Source: Halobacillus kuroshimensis DSM 18393 (GTDB taxonomy: Bacteria > Bacillota > Bacilli > Bacillales > Halobacillaceae). Taken from it: a stretch of DNA of 64,000 bases. Position numbers and translations under genes: made by a program. Location: positions 1 to 64,000 of the forward strand of contig NZ_AUDY01000003.1 in assembly GCF_000425705.1 (NCBI RefSeq). Direction: 5' to 3'. Shown piece after piece: positions 52,448 through 60,913 of this stretch (position 1 is the stretch's first letter; every line of letters begins with the position of its first letter). The notes below the pieces were generated by a model. The model made no database searches. It saw only the letters and a list, made by a program, of their open reading frames with translations, and was not told the DNA's origin.

Positions 52448-52583
52448 ATGAGCGGCTCTCCGATTGTAAGAAAGCTTACACATGGACCTTTTCAATTCTC
52501 TTCCCAGCCCTGATTATGCTATCGTCTAAGAGGATAAGATATAGGATAAACAGGCAGGAAAACAACGAAAAGCAGGTGTTCAC

Positions 52584-53165
52584 ATGCTCGATACCCACGC
52601 CAGGAAATATGTACAGCCTTCCATTGATAAAACCGCCCACTATTTATTAAAACAGGGCCGGTCAGCCAATCAAATCACCATCACCGCTCTATTCATCGGT
52701 CTGGGCACCAGTATCCTTTACATGCTCGGCCATCCGGTGGCTGCTGTCGTCCTTTTATGGTTTTCCGGATTTCTTGATGCCGTAGACGGGACAATGGCCC
52801 GCCATACTAAAACATCCCCCTTCGGCACCGTGATGGATATTACGTTCGACCGTGTCGTCGAAGTCGGAATCATTCTTGCGATCGCCTACGTGCACCCGGA
52901 CGTGCTGTGGCCGCTTCTTCTTCTTACTGCCTCCATCATCATTTCGATGACGATATTTCTTGTCGTTGGAGCTGTGTCTGAAAAAGCAGGAGTGAAGTCC
53001 TTCTATTATCAGGCAGGGGCGGCCGAACGGACAGAAGGCTTCCTTTTATTCAGCATTATGATGCTGTTTCCGGATTATCTGCTCTGGTCAACGCTGTTGT
53101 TCTTTGCCGTAGAACTGTTCACAGGCATCCAGCGTTTTATGGAAGCAGCCAAAATTCTGAAGTAA
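52584..53165 (+). CDS. CDP-alcohol phosphatidyltransferase family protein
   Basis: A 193-aa membrane enzyme with about six helices. The full catalytic motif D-x2-DG-x2-AR-x8-G-x3-D-x3-D is present: DAVDGTMARHTKTSPFGTV then MDITFDR (near residues 65-90). The family makes phospholipids by moving a phosphatidyl group from CDP-diacylglycerol to an alcohol; which alcohol is not evident, as this protein is not clearly PgsA or PssA. AGCAGGTG precedes the ATG. A terminator follows. Confidence 0.88.
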   Translation: MLDTHARKYVQPSIDKTAHYLLKQGRSANQITITALFIGLGTSILYMLGHPVAAVVLLWFSGFLDAVDGTMARHTKTSPFGTVMDITFDRVVEVGIILAIAYVHPDVLWPLLLLTASIIISMTIFLVVGAVSEKAGVKSFYYQAGAAERTEGFLLFSIMMLFPDYLLWSTLLFFAVELFTGIQRFMEAAKILK

Positions 53166-53204
53166 GATCCCATCAACCGGAGACTTTGACAGAGATAGAG
53201 GAGA

Positions 53205-53247
53205 AAAAGAGATGCTCTTTTGCGAAGCAAAGGAGCATCTCTTTTTT
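53205..53247 (+). terminator. Terminator of the CDP-alcohol transferase gene
   Basis: AAAAGAGATGCTC (53205-53217) and GAGCATCTCTTTT (53233-53245) form a 13-bp stem around CTTTTGCGAAGCAAA-like inner pairs, then TTTTTTG. Confidence 0.88.
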
Positions 53248-53249
53248 GA

Positions 53250-53345
53250 TTGCGCAGCATGAATGCTTACGAACCGCTTGTCAGTGAAGGCTTGCCGAGG
53301 GCGTGACGATCGAACGCTCATCCTGGAAGCCTTCAGGTATTAACG
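53250..53345. repeat. Intergenic stretch with a candidate dispersed repeat copy
   Basis: No gene. 53298-53320 reads GGGCGTGACGATCGAACGCTC, almost the same as the minus strand at 46180-46200 (GGGCGTGACCTCGAACGCTC). The surrounding bases are only loosely similar. Confidence 0.35.
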
Positions 53346-53372
53346 TATAGCAGCAGCTTTCAAAAGACTGTT

Positions 53373-54329
53373 TTATAGATCAAGCACGGCCTCCTCTATC
53401 CTTTTCACACCTCTGACAGCAGCCATGTCCTCCACCAGCTTCATGAGAGCAAGATCTTTTCCTTTCGCTTCAATCATAAAATCGACCGGCTGGTTCAATG
53501 CTTTCAATTCCTTCAGAAGCGGCTGGATAAAATCAGCGTCCACATAATCGGAATGGCTTCGGAAAGCATTCTCCGATTTCGGGGAGGAGATGTGGATTTT
53601 CGGAGGCACATGCATGCCTTCCCACGTCCGGAAAAAGCGGGGAAGAAGGTCCTTCAATGATTCTTCATCTGTATGATTCGCCTTATAGTGATGATAATCG
53701 AACATCATTGGAATGTTGTGCTTTTCGCACACGTCAAGCGTTTCCGATGTTGTGTAGGTTTTATCATCATTTTCAAGCGTCATCTGCTGTTTGACTGGAT
53801 CCGGCAGTTGTTTGATATTCTCGTGAAAACGCCCGAGTGCTTTGGCTTTATTTCCGTAGGCTCCGCCCACGTGAAGGTTGATATGGGCTTCCTCATGCAG
53901 TCCCATCGCTTCAAGCATCGCGTAATGGTACGTCATATCCTTGACGGCATTGACCGTGACTTCCGGACGGTCACTTGTAAACAATGTAAACTGGTTGGGG
54001 TGGAAGCTTGTTCTCATCCGGTGCCTTCTGACAATATCCCCGATTTCCCTGAACAAATACTCAAAGGGTGTAATATAGTCCCACTCCACATCATCATGGG
54101 TGGCAAGTGGAATTAAGGAGGAAGACATCCGGTATAGGTGGATCTGCCGGGCCACATTATAGTGGAGAATCCGGATCGTACGGCGCAGGTTCATTTCTGC
54201 AATAGTATGAAGCTGTTTCAACGCTTCTTCCCGCCCGAGTTTCTGATAGCGGGCGAAGGTCATCGTTTTTGCAGGCGCGGCTTCCCACAGCGATAGAGCG
54301 TGAGATACATAGCCGAAGCGGATGATCAT
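53373..54329 (-). CDS. uvsE: UV DNA damage endonuclease UvsE
   Basis: A 318-aa TIM-barrel endonuclease. The start at 54329 is chosen because AAGGAG lies 7 nt upstream; a nearer ATG overlaps that site. FGYVSHALSLWEAAP, LRRTIRILHYN, RMRTSFHPNQFTLF, INLHVGGAYGNK, LENDDKTYT, MMFDYHHYK and KIHISSPKS are the family's metal-site blocks (His, Glu, Asp). It nicks DNA 5' to UV photoproducts and some other lesions, in repair of the spore or vegetative chromosome. It is monocistronic; I see no clear terminator after it. Confidence 0.94.
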   Translation of the reverse strand: MIIRFGYVSHALSLWEAAPAKTMTFARYQKLGREEALKQLHTIAEMNLRRTIRILHYNVARQIHLYRMSSSLIPLATHDDVEWDYITPFEYLFREIGDIVRRHRMRTSFHPNQFTLFTSDRPEVTVNAVKDMTYHYAMLEAMGLHEEAHINLHVGGAYGNKAKALGRFHENIKQLPDPVKQQMTLENDDKTYTTSETLDVCEKHNIPMMFDYHHYKANHTDEESLKDLLPRFFRTWEGMHVPPKIHISSPKSENAFRSHSDYVDADFIQPLLKELKALNQPVDFMIEAKGKDLALMKLVEDMAAVRGVKRIEEAVLDL

Positions 54330-54423
54330 AAACATACTCCTTCTCACAAAATGGTATAGTTCTATCTTCCCCATAATGGAAAAGGTTAATAATGGATTCC
54401 ACTGTCCGGTATGTTTTTTTCCA

Positions 54424-54453
54424 ATAAAAAGGACGGCCATCGTCCGGCCGTCC
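54424..54453 (-). terminator. Terminator of the aldo/keto reductase gene
   Basis: GGACGGCC (54431-54438) and GGCCGTCC (54446-54453) around a 7-nt loop; TTTTTATTGG follows on the minus strand. Confidence 0.85.
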
Positions 54454-54464
54454 CATTCTCATTA

Positions 54465-55289
54465 TTATCTTACATTCATTTCCGATGGTTTCGGACCTTT
54501 ACGCTCTCCACGGTCCAATTTGTTGATGGCAGCCATATCGTCGGCCGTCAATTCAAAGTCAAACACATCAAAGTTCTCTTCGATGCGGGATGGTGTCACG
54601 GATTTCGGAATGACAACCGTATCGTTCTGCAGGTGCCAGCGGATGATAACCTGCGCTGGTGTTTTCCCATGCTTTTTGGCAATGGACTGAACATCTTCGT
54701 TTTTCAGAACTTCTCCCCCCTGCATGAGAGGGCTCCATGCTTCCAGGAGGATACCATTATCACGGCAGAAATCCTTCAGCTCATTCTGCGCAAGATATGG
54801 ATGGCATTCCACCTGGTTGACTGCAGGCTTCACATCGCATTCATCCAATAGACGCTGCAGGTGATCGATGTCGAAGTTACAGACTCCGATGGCTTTTACT
54901 TTACCGTCTTTATACAGTTTTTCAAGTGCTTTATAAGTTTCAACGTACTCATCGAATTCCGGTGTCGGCCAGTGGATCAAATAAAGGTCCACATAGTCGA
55001 GTCCAAGCTTATCAAGAGAAGTTTCAAAAGCTTTCAAGGTATTGTCGTACCCTTGGTCTGTATTCCATACTTTTGTCGTTATGAACAATTCATCGCGCGC
55101 AACGAAACTCTGGCGGATGGCTTCCCCGACCTGCTTTTCGTTGCCGTAAATGGCCGCTGTATCAATAGAACGATACCCCGTTTCAATAGCTTTTGTTACC
55201 GCAGGCACTGCTTCATTTTCTTCTACCTGCCAAACACCGAAACCGAGCTGAGGCATTTCAATCTGGCTATGTAGCGTAACCGTCTTCAT
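54465..55289 (-). CDS. Aldo/keto reductase (YvgN/YtbE-like)
   Basis: A 274-aa NADPH-dependent reductase of the small AKR5 type. The start at 55289 follows AAAGGAG by 7 nt; an ATG two codons earlier touches that site. The catalytic tetrad is visible: Asp and Tyr in YRSIDTAAIYGNE (near 41-48), Lys in FITTKVWN (near 73), His in LYLIHWPTP (near 106). IGVCNFDIDHLQRLL and the NADPH block IPKSVTPSRIEEN follow. B. subtilis YvgN reduces glyoxal and methylglyoxal; the same role is likely. Confidence 0.92.
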   Translation of the reverse strand: MKTVTLHSQIEMPQLGFGVWQVEENEAVPAVTKAIETGYRSIDTAAIYGNEKQVGEAIRQSFVARDELFITTKVWNTDQGYDNTLKAFETSLDKLGLDYVDLYLIHWPTPEFDEYVETYKALEKLYKDGKVKAIGVCNFDIDHLQRLLDECDVKPAVNQVECHPYLAQNELKDFCRDNGILLEAWSPLMQGGEVLKNEDVQSIAKKHGKTPAQVIIRWHLQNDTVVIPKSVTPSRIEENFDVFDFELTADDMAAINKLDRGERKGPKPSEMNVR

Positions 55290-55364
55290 TGTCATTCTCC
55301 TTTTCTGCTTAGGGATTTCAAATTGTAGTGTATCATAACGCTTTCATGTGGGCTTCTAATCTGC

Positions 55365-56201
55365 TCACAGCTTTTTCAATTGTATTTCCCAATTCGATCC
55401 CGTCCGAATACCATACGCCTTGGAAAAGGACCCTTGGTTAATGGCGACGGCCATATGATCCAGTGAATTCACATAAAGGAGCGGCTCTCCGATGTGCGTT
55501 GCTGCGAAAGAACGGCCGAACGTCACCGTATTGTGATAAACCTCCTGGCCATTGTGAGTGATCTGCACGTCCAGTTGACTGCCGTAATCGACACCTGTCT
55601 GAAGGAACAACCGACGAGGAATGTTGGTCCATACATTTCCAAACCGGACATCAAGGATATCCAGGATCCCCGATACAGACCCAGGTTGAAGCACAGGCTC
55701 TTTCACCGGGAGATTCACAAGTTCCGCTGGATCAAGAGGGGGACCGATCTCCTCAAAAGAAATCACTCCGGAAGCCAGTCTTGCTCCTGTATAGGCGTAA
55801 ATGTCCCGGCCATGGAACGTAAATGATTCGCCGGAGCGCGGAAGACGGTTGACCCGCTCGTCAATCTCCCTTACCTCCACGATTCCTTCGGCCGCCGTTA
55901 TATGCGTCAACGTACCGTTGTCCGGTGTAATGACGTACCGGCCGGATCCGGTCCGGACCCCGATGCTTCTTCGAGCAGACCCGACACCAGGATCTACGAC
56001 AGACACAAAGACCGTCCCTGTTCTCCAATACCCCATCGTCTGCCACAGCCGGTATGAGCCGTCCCATATATGAAATGGTGGGATGTCATGGGTCAAATCA
56101 AAGATGTTCAACGAGTCATCCACTCCATGTGCCACCCCGTGCATGGCACTCACTGCACCATCTCCGAGTCCGAAATCCGATTGAAATACGAGTGCTCCCA
56201 T
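55365..56201 (-). CDS. SAM hydrolase / SAM hydroxide adenosyltransferase (DUF62) family
   Basis: A 278-aa protein, starting at the ATG 8 nt after GGAGG. FQSDFGLGDGAVSAMHGV, the catalytic Asp in VSVVDPGVGSARRSI (near residue 70, with the following Arg), ITPDNGTLT and FHGRDIYAYTGARLASG (His near 130) match the chlorinase/fluorinase superfamily members that hydrolyse SAM to adenosine and methionine. The halogenating enzymes have a different insert. Role in the cell is unknown. It is probably a single-gene unit. Confidence 0.9.
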   Translation of the reverse strand: MGALVFQSDFGLGDGAVSAMHGVAHGVDDSLNIFDLTHDIPPFHIWDGSYRLWQTMGYWRTGTVFVSVVDPGVGSARRSIGVRTGSGRYVITPDNGTLTHITAAEGIVEVREIDERVNRLPRSGESFTFHGRDIYAYTGARLASGVISFEEIGPPLDPAELVNLPVKEPVLQPGSVSGILDILDVRFGNVWTNIPRRLFLQTGVDYGSQLDVQITHNGQEVYHNTVTFGRSFAATHIGEPLLYVNSLDHMAVAINQGSFSKAYGIRTGSNWEIQLKKL

Positions 56202-56264
56202 TCGAAGAACCTCCATCCTGTTAAATTATGAACATTCTAAATAATTCATTTAAAAAAAGCAACA

Positions 56265-56302
56265 TAAAAAAGCACCGGTCCTAAGAACGGACAGGTGCTT
56301 TT
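56265..56302 (-). terminator. Terminator of the ribF-like/yuzB/DUF1189 unit
   Basis: AAAAGCACC (56268-56276) pairs with GGTGCTTTT (56294-56302); on the minus strand TTTTTTATG follows. It overlaps the last codons of the DUF1189-like gene. Confidence 0.8.
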
Positions 56303-56769
56303 GGATAGATGATGATCATCCGGTACATATAAAAGACGAAAAGAATGAAAAAAATAAGAGCACTGATCACGTTCGGCACCGCTGCATATTTCAGCACGAC
56401 ACTGAGAATCAACGGCAGTGTGGCAGCATAAGCGGTCAGCTTCCACAGCAGCTGGTAGCTCAGTTTCCTCTCAAGGGCTTTACAAAGCAGGAGCGCTCCT
56501 CCAGCCAATATGGAAACCCCGACAAGGATTAAAAAGACAATCAGCAGCGGATAAAAGACGAGGAACTGCACGATGTACATTCCTCTGGATACTTCTGTAA
56601 CGCTCGTCTCCAGATACATAATCGAAAAAACCATATCCGGCAGGAACAAAGCAAGCAGAAGAACAAACAAATAACCGATCGTCTGTGTAATGCCTTTTCT
56701 ATTCAAATGGAACATCGCCTCTTTTTTTGGAAGGCGCAGACTATTCTTCAACGAATCAAAAAAACTCAT
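56281..56769 (-). CDS. DUF1189-like membrane protein
   Basis: A 162-aa protein with four hydrophobic segments (about 30-50, 68-92, 105-125, 132-152). The N-terminus FFDSLKNSLRLPKKEAMFHLNRKG resembles, in part, the start of DUF1189 proteins of Bacillaceae, but the protein is shorter than usual ones (about 250 aa). Function is unknown. It lies 14 nt after yuzB and is cotranscribed with it. Confidence 0.6.
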   Translation of the reverse strand: MSFFDSLKNSLRLPKKEAMFHLNRKGITQTIGYLFVLLLALFLPDMVFSIMYLETSVTEVSRGMYIVQFLVFYPLLIVFLILVGVSILAGGALLLCKALERKLSYQLLWKLTAYAATLPLILSVVLKYAAVPNVISALIFFILFVFYMYRMIIIYPKAPVRS

Positions 56770-56783
56770 GACTCTCTCCTGCC

Positions 56784-57032
56784 TTATTCAGCGTAAATGG
56801 CCAGCTCTTCTTCAATCTTCGTACGGATTTTCTCCAGGGCGTCTTCAGGTGTTTTTGCGAAAACGCGCTGATTATTGACAATGGCATACGGGCGGACGGC
56901 ACACATGCCGCAGAACGATAAACATTCGTTCATGAGTACAGCGACTTCTGGATATTCGGATTCAATGATGCTCTCGATGTCCAGTTCATTGATCAAGTTG
57001 CCGTCACATACTTCAACAACAACGATTCCCAT
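56784..57032 (-). CDS. yuzB: YuzB-family protein (DUF1450)
   Basis: An 82-aa thioredoxin-like small protein. Residues near 38-50 read ECLSFCGMCAVRPYA, the CxxxCxxC cysteine pattern of the YuzB/UPF0349 family, probably a redox or Fe-S site. The length is the family norm. AAGGAG precedes the ATG. It is placed between a RibF-like gene (25 nt) and a DUF1189-like gene (14 nt), all one transcript. Confidence 0.93.
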   Translation of the reverse strand: MGIVVVEVCDGNLINELDIESIIESEYPEVAVLMNECLSFCGMCAVRPYAIVNNQRVFAKTPEDALEKIRTKIEEELAIYAE

Positions 57033-57057
57033 CAGGTGTACTCCTTTCTAAGGTGTA

Positions 57058-57996
57058 TTATTCAGGTAAGCCTAAAATTCGACGGGCCTTCTGCTCATCC
57101 TTCTGCATCTGTGTGACAAGGGCATCGACCCCGTCAAAATTCTCCTCGTCTCTCAGATGCCGTAAAAACTGAACGGTCACTTTTCTGTCGTAGAGATCGC
57201 CGGAGAAATCCAGAAGGTAAGCTTCGACTTTATAAGAATCACCGTTTACCGTCGGGCGGTAACCGGCACTGATTAATGTGTAATAGTATTCAGGAGAATC
57301 CTGTACAAGCTTCACAAGACCAAGGTAGACGCCTGGCTTAGCTTTGATGTAGTCATCGATTCCTCCGACATTCAGTGTCGGATAACCGAGCGTGCGTCCA
57401 AGCTGCTCCCCTTTTTCAACGAAACCTGTGACTTCATAAGGGCGCCCGAGCATCGCCTGGGCCGCTTCCATCCTTCCGTTGGATACATGCGTCCTGATAT
57501 CGGTACTGCTCACTTTAGAATCATGAAGCATCACACCGGGTACAATCGATACCCCGGCTCCGATTTCCCTGCACAGCTCTGCCAGTCCTTCCGCATCAGA
57601 GCCTCGGCCTTTCCCGAATCGGAAGTCTTCTCCTACAATCACATGCTGGATATTCATGCGGTTTAAATGCTCCAGTACAAATTCATCAGGAGATGTTTTT
57701 GCATATTCTTTTGTAAAATGGACGTGATAGTAACGATCTACCCCGAACCGTTCCAGACGGGCCAGTTTATCTTCAAGTGTAGACAACCCATACTTAAAGG
57801 ATTCCTCGCCGCGCAGCACCCACTTGGGATGATCAGAAAAGCCATAAACCGCAACCTTATCTTCCGGACGGGCCAGCTTCTCTGCTTCCTTAAGAAGCGA
57901 CTGATGCCCCAGGTGTACGCCGTCCATCTTCCCGATAATTAAAACAACGGGCTCTTGATTCTCAGGTGGTCGTCCTTGTACTTCAATCAGTTCCAT
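57058..57996 (-). CDS. RibF-like FAD synthetase / riboflavin kinase
   Basis: A 312-aa two-domain protein of RibF size. The N-terminal nucleotidyltransferase domain (about 15-185) has LIIGKMDGVHLGHQSLL, in place of the usual GxFDGVHxGH, and IVGEDFRFGKGRGSD, with SSTDIRTHVSNG near 165. The C-terminal kinase domain (about 185-305) has LGRTLGYPTLNV and the GVYLG and VEAYLLDF blocks. It should make FMN and FAD; the altered GKMDG may mean a paralogue rather than the main RibF, which normally adjoins truB. It is first in the unit with yuzB. AAGGGGA fits the ATG at 57996. Confidence 0.87.
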   Translation of the reverse strand: MELIEVQGRPPENQEPVVLIIGKMDGVHLGHQSLLKEAEKLARPEDKVAVYGFSDHPKWVLRGEESFKYGLSTLEDKLARLERFGVDRYYHVHFTKEYAKTSPDEFVLEHLNRMNIQHVIVGEDFRFGKGRGSDAEGLAELCREIGAGVSIVPGVMLHDSKVSSTDIRTHVSNGRMEAAQAMLGRPYEVTGFVEKGEQLGRTLGYPTLNVGGIDDYIKAKPGVYLGLVKLVQDSPEYYYTLISAGYRPTVNGDSYKVEAYLLDFSGDLYDRKVTVQFLRHLRDEENFDGVDALVTQMQKDEQKARRILGLPE

Positions 57997-58135
57997 TAAC
58001 AAAGCATCCCCTTCAACCTGTTGATTAAACCTTCTAATTATATAATATCCATTCTTATTTAATCAACCTTGGACAGTTTTTGCAATGATTCTGCCCTTGA
58101 TCTTCTGTTATGATCAAAGGAAAAGGAGGAAAAGC

Positions 58136-58675
58136 ATGATTGAACAGGCGGAACAACTGGCAGTCAAGGCCCATGACGGACAGAAGCGAAAAAACTCATC
58201 AGATCCATACATCGTTCATCCACGGAGAGTGAGTGAGATTCTCAGGGCTGGAGGAGGTTCTGCCGCACTCATTTGTGCAGGGTGGCTGCATGATGTCGTA
58301 GAAGATACAGAGGTGACAATAGAGGATATCCGGAAGCAGTTTGGTAATCAGGTGACAGAGCTCGTGGCGGCGCATACGGAGAACAAACGACTTCCCTGGA
58401 AGCAGCGCAAACAGCACACCATTGACACCGTCAGGAACGGAACTCTTGATATCAAGGCCCTGATTGTGGCCGACAAGCTCGATAACCTCCTTTCCATCCA
58501 TACGGACCAGCTGCGTCTCGGGGAAAAAGTGTGGGATAACTTCAACGCGGGATACTCCCAGCAGAAATGGTATTATCAATCGGTGGCTTCAGCTATGTAC
58601 AATGGTCTCTCCAAACAGGACGCTCCTCCCTTTTTTCCAGAGTACGCAGAACTGGTTGAACAAACGTTTGATTAA
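58136..58675 (+). CDS. HD-domain phosphohydrolase, RelA/SpoT hydrolase-like
   Basis: A 179-aa cytosolic protein, starting at the ATG after AAAGGAGG. A His near the start (KAHDGQKRKNSSDPYIVHPRRV, in part) and the HD pair in GWLHDVVEDTEV (near 52) match the small alarmone hydrolase (MESH1/SpoT-HD) pattern, and DKLDNLLSIHTD supplies the last Asp. It lacks a synthetase domain. It may hydrolyse (p)ppGpp or another nucleotide; not tested by sequence. It is convergent with the MurE-like gene, and they share a terminator. Confidence 0.85.
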   Translation: MIEQAEQLAVKAHDGQKRKNSSDPYIVHPRRVSEILRAGGGSAALICAGWLHDVVEDTEVTIEDIRKQFGNQVTELVAAHTENKRLPWKQRKQHTIDTVRNGTLDIKALIVADKLDNLLSIHTDQLRLGEKVWDNFNAGYSQQKWYYQSVASAMYNGLSKQDAPPFFPEYAELVEQTFD

Positions 58676-58713
58676 AAAAACATCCAGTCCCTTTTGGGAA
58701 CTGGATGTTTTTA
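58676..58713. terminator. Bidirectional terminator
   Basis: AAACATCCAG (58678-58687) pairs with CTGGATGTTT (58701-58710), with CCC/GGG inside. A- and T-tracts flank it; it is shared by the HD gene and the MurE-like gene. Confidence 0.88.
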
Positions 58714-60204
58714 TTGAGCCACTCCGGCATAAAAGCTTTCTATAATCGCCTCGTCTGAATGGGGGATTTCCTCTCCCTTAACCATCTGCGCATTATTGAT
58801 GCACCCGCTGGTCAGAAGAATAATATCGCCTTCTGCTCCGAGCTCGAGGGAACGCAGAACGCCTTCCTCCCGCGTGCGGGTCTGGTGGACATGTGGAGAT
58901 TCCGGATGGGAAAATCCTGTACAGACTTGATCAACGATGATCTGCGGATCGTGGTAGCCGGGATGGTCGACCGTTACGATGATCTCGTCGGCCCGGCCTT
59001 CAATCGCCGCTGCCATCTTCGGCATTTTATTGAAATCACGAATGCCGATCCCGGCAATCATGACAATTAAACGGCGGTGCTGCAGCTTTTTCACTTCTTC
59101 CAGAAGACGGTTTAAAGCTACAGGCGTATGGGCGTAATCAAGAATCACCTTCTGATTCATTGGAGTATCGATGACTTGGAAACGGCCTTCCGGTCCCTGC
59201 ATGGCCGGGAGTACGGAGAGAATATGATCGATGGTGAATCCAAGGTGAAGAGCTGTCCCGATGGCAGACAGAACATTCGCGACGTTATAGGTGCCGTACA
59301 CAGGCACCTGTACGCTTTCCGACCGGCCGTACACCTGTAGTGTGAAGGTGGAGCCCTCCTCTGTCACCTCAATGTCTTCTGCTCTGATATCAGCCTCTGG
59401 ACGGCCTTCTATACTGTACGTCAGCAGCCCTTCCCTTCCCATAGCGAGAAGTTCAGCGGCCATACCGTCATCATCGATATTCACGACGCGGTGATCGGCC
59501 TGTTTGAAGAGACGCATTTTACACTCCCTGTAGTGGTCGATGGTATGGTGATATTCCAAATGCTCCTCAGAAAAGTTGGTGTGGATCGCCACATCAAACT
59601 GAATCCCTTCCACACGGGATTGATCCAGGGCGATGGACGATACTTCCATTACGGCTGCTTCATCTCCATGGGTACGCAGGTCACGGAATATATGATGCAG
59701 ATCCATTGATTCCGGTGTGGTCGGCGTACTTTTTTTATAGGAGAGCTTGCTGCTGGATGTCCATATTCCTGTCGTTCCAATCGATCCTGCCGGAAGTTCA
59801 AGAAGCGTAAGCAGCGACCGTACGTAGGCAGCTACGGTCGTTTTGCCGTTCGTACCAGTGACTCCAATCGTTTTCAGCTCATCATCTGCTTCTTCATAAA
59901 AATACTTCGAGAAACGGGCCATGGCCGATCGTACATGCGCTGTGACAATAAACGTTGTCCGGGTATAGACCTCACTCATACGCCGGAACAGTTCATCCTC
60001 ATGCCCGATAATGACATTGGCCCCGCCGGCAATCGCCTCCTCGACATACGCATGGCCGTCGAAGGTTTCTCCTTTCAAACAGAAAAAAGCGGCACCCGGC
60101 TGTATACGTCCGGAATGGAAGGCGAGGGAGGAAACCGTTTGCTCAGATGGGCCGTAAAGGGCCTCTATATTCAATTGGGGGATTTGATCAAATGAAAGAT
60201 TCAT
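58711..60204 (-). CDS. MurE-like Mur ligase paralogue
   Basis: A 497-aa Mur ligase; the ATG at 60204 is preferred, with two earlier starts in frame. ATP site GVTGTNGKTTVA (near residue 115), TPTTPESMDL, TNFSEEHLEYHHT, the carbamylated-lysine region YRECKMRLF (near 230) and DYAHTPVALNRLL (near 360) are MurE-type. But where DAP-adding MurE has DNPR, this has DHPGYHD (near 413), and GxGGDRDxxKRP is changed to GIGIRDFNKMPK. It stands alone, outside a dcw cluster. It likely joins an amino acid to a UDP-muramyl or other substrate with altered specificity. Confidence 0.85.
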   Translation of the reverse strand: MNLSFDQIPQLNIEALYGPSEQTVSSLAFHSGRIQPGAAFFCLKGETFDGHAYVEEAIAGGANVIIGHEDELFRRMSEVYTRTTFIVTAHVRSAMARFSKYFYEEADDELKTIGVTGTNGKTTVAAYVRSLLTLLELPAGSIGTTGIWTSSSKLSYKKSTPTTPESMDLHHIFRDLRTHGDEAAVMEVSSIALDQSRVEGIQFDVAIHTNFSEEHLEYHHTIDHYRECKMRLFKQADHRVVNIDDDGMAAELLAMGREGLLTYSIEGRPEADIRAEDIEVTEEGSTFTLQVYGRSESVQVPVYGTYNVANVLSAIGTALHLGFTIDHILSVLPAMQGPEGRFQVIDTPMNQKVILDYAHTPVALNRLLEEVKKLQHRRLIVMIAGIGIRDFNKMPKMAAAIEGRADEIIVTVDHPGYHDPQIIVDQVCTGFSHPESPHVHQTRTREEGVLRSLELGAEGDIILLTSGCINNAQMVKGEEIPHSDEAIIESFYAGVAQ

Positions 60205-60219
60205 GTTCATTTTCCTCAC

Positions 60220-60436
60220 TCTTTATATAACTTTATCGTCGTCTTTTTACAGGTGAACTATGTACGGTTCCTCCGTGCGATTAACGGAAACTGACCCACT
60301 ATTTACCGCTCGTGGGGTACATACCTTACTACGTACTTTACCCGTTCTTCAGACACATTGAAACCTTTCTGCTGTAAGGGAGGGAAACTGAATCGTTTGC
60401 AGGAGAAACCTTCCATTTTCATACAATTTTGTATTT
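60220..60436. other. Non-coding gap between the MurE-like gene and czrA
   Basis: About 215 bp without a credible gene. It must hold the MurE-like promoter and the 3' end of czrA. I see no strong hairpin or known motif. The stretch 60280-60350 is mixed in composition and has weak short inverted repeats only. Confidence 0.4.
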
Positions 60437-60769
60437 TCAATTATGTCTGGCATGGTTAATCGTCTGCTGCAGGAGGTCAATGACATGGTCATCATCGTTG
60501 GAATAAAAAATCGTCGTTCCCGCTCTTCTGTACTTGACCAGCCTTAAATTTTTCAAAAAACGGAGCTGATGAGACACGGTGGACTGTCTTAAGTTCAGAT
60601 GATCGGCAATTTCGTTGACGGACATCTCCTTCTCGCACAACAAATGCAGGATACGGATTCTCGTTGGATCGGCCAATGCTTTGAACGTCTGGGAAACAAC
60701 GAATAACGTCTCCTCATCCAGGGGGCCCTGGTCCTCTCCTTTTATCGTTTGTTCCTTTCCGTCAGCCAT
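60437..60769 (-). CDS. czrA: ArsR/SmtB-family metal sensor, CzrA type
   Basis: A 110-aa winged-helix repressor: [39 protein letters not shown] (in part) and [10 protein letters not shown]. The C-terminal helix has Asp-x-His-x10-His-x2-His ([17 protein letters not shown]), exactly the alpha-5 zinc/cobalt site of Staphylococcus CzrA and SmtB. It has no alpha-3N cysteines. So it should release DNA when zinc is bound. No zinc efflux gene adjoins it, so its target lies elsewhere. AAAGGAGG precedes the ATG. Confidence 0.9.
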   Translation of the reverse strand: MADGKEQTIKGEDQGPLDEETLFVVSQTFKALADPTRIRILHLLCEKEMSVNEIADHLNLRQSTVSHQLRFLKNLRLVKYRRAGTTIFYSNDDDHVIDLLQQTINHARHN

Positions 60770-60850
60770 CCTGTTTCCTCCTTTATCATAGTGAAGAGAA
60801 ATGTAAATTCATCGTATGTCCCTCTCCTCCTTTTGTCAATGGAGGGAGAC

Positions 60851-60876
60851 GTTTACTCCACCCCCATGCCGGGAAT
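60851..60876 (+). promoter_or_regulatory. Sigma-B promoter of the DJ-1/PfpI gene
   Basis: GTTTAC (60851-60856), 14-bp spacer, GGGAAT (60871-60876). This matches the B. subtilis sigma-B consensus GTTTAA-N12-14-GGGWAT with one change. The AAAGGAGGAA ribosome binding site follows about 20 bp later. Confidence 0.75.
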
Positions 60877-60913
60877 TTCTACTATAGAACCGATAAAGGA
60901 GGAACAATCGTTT

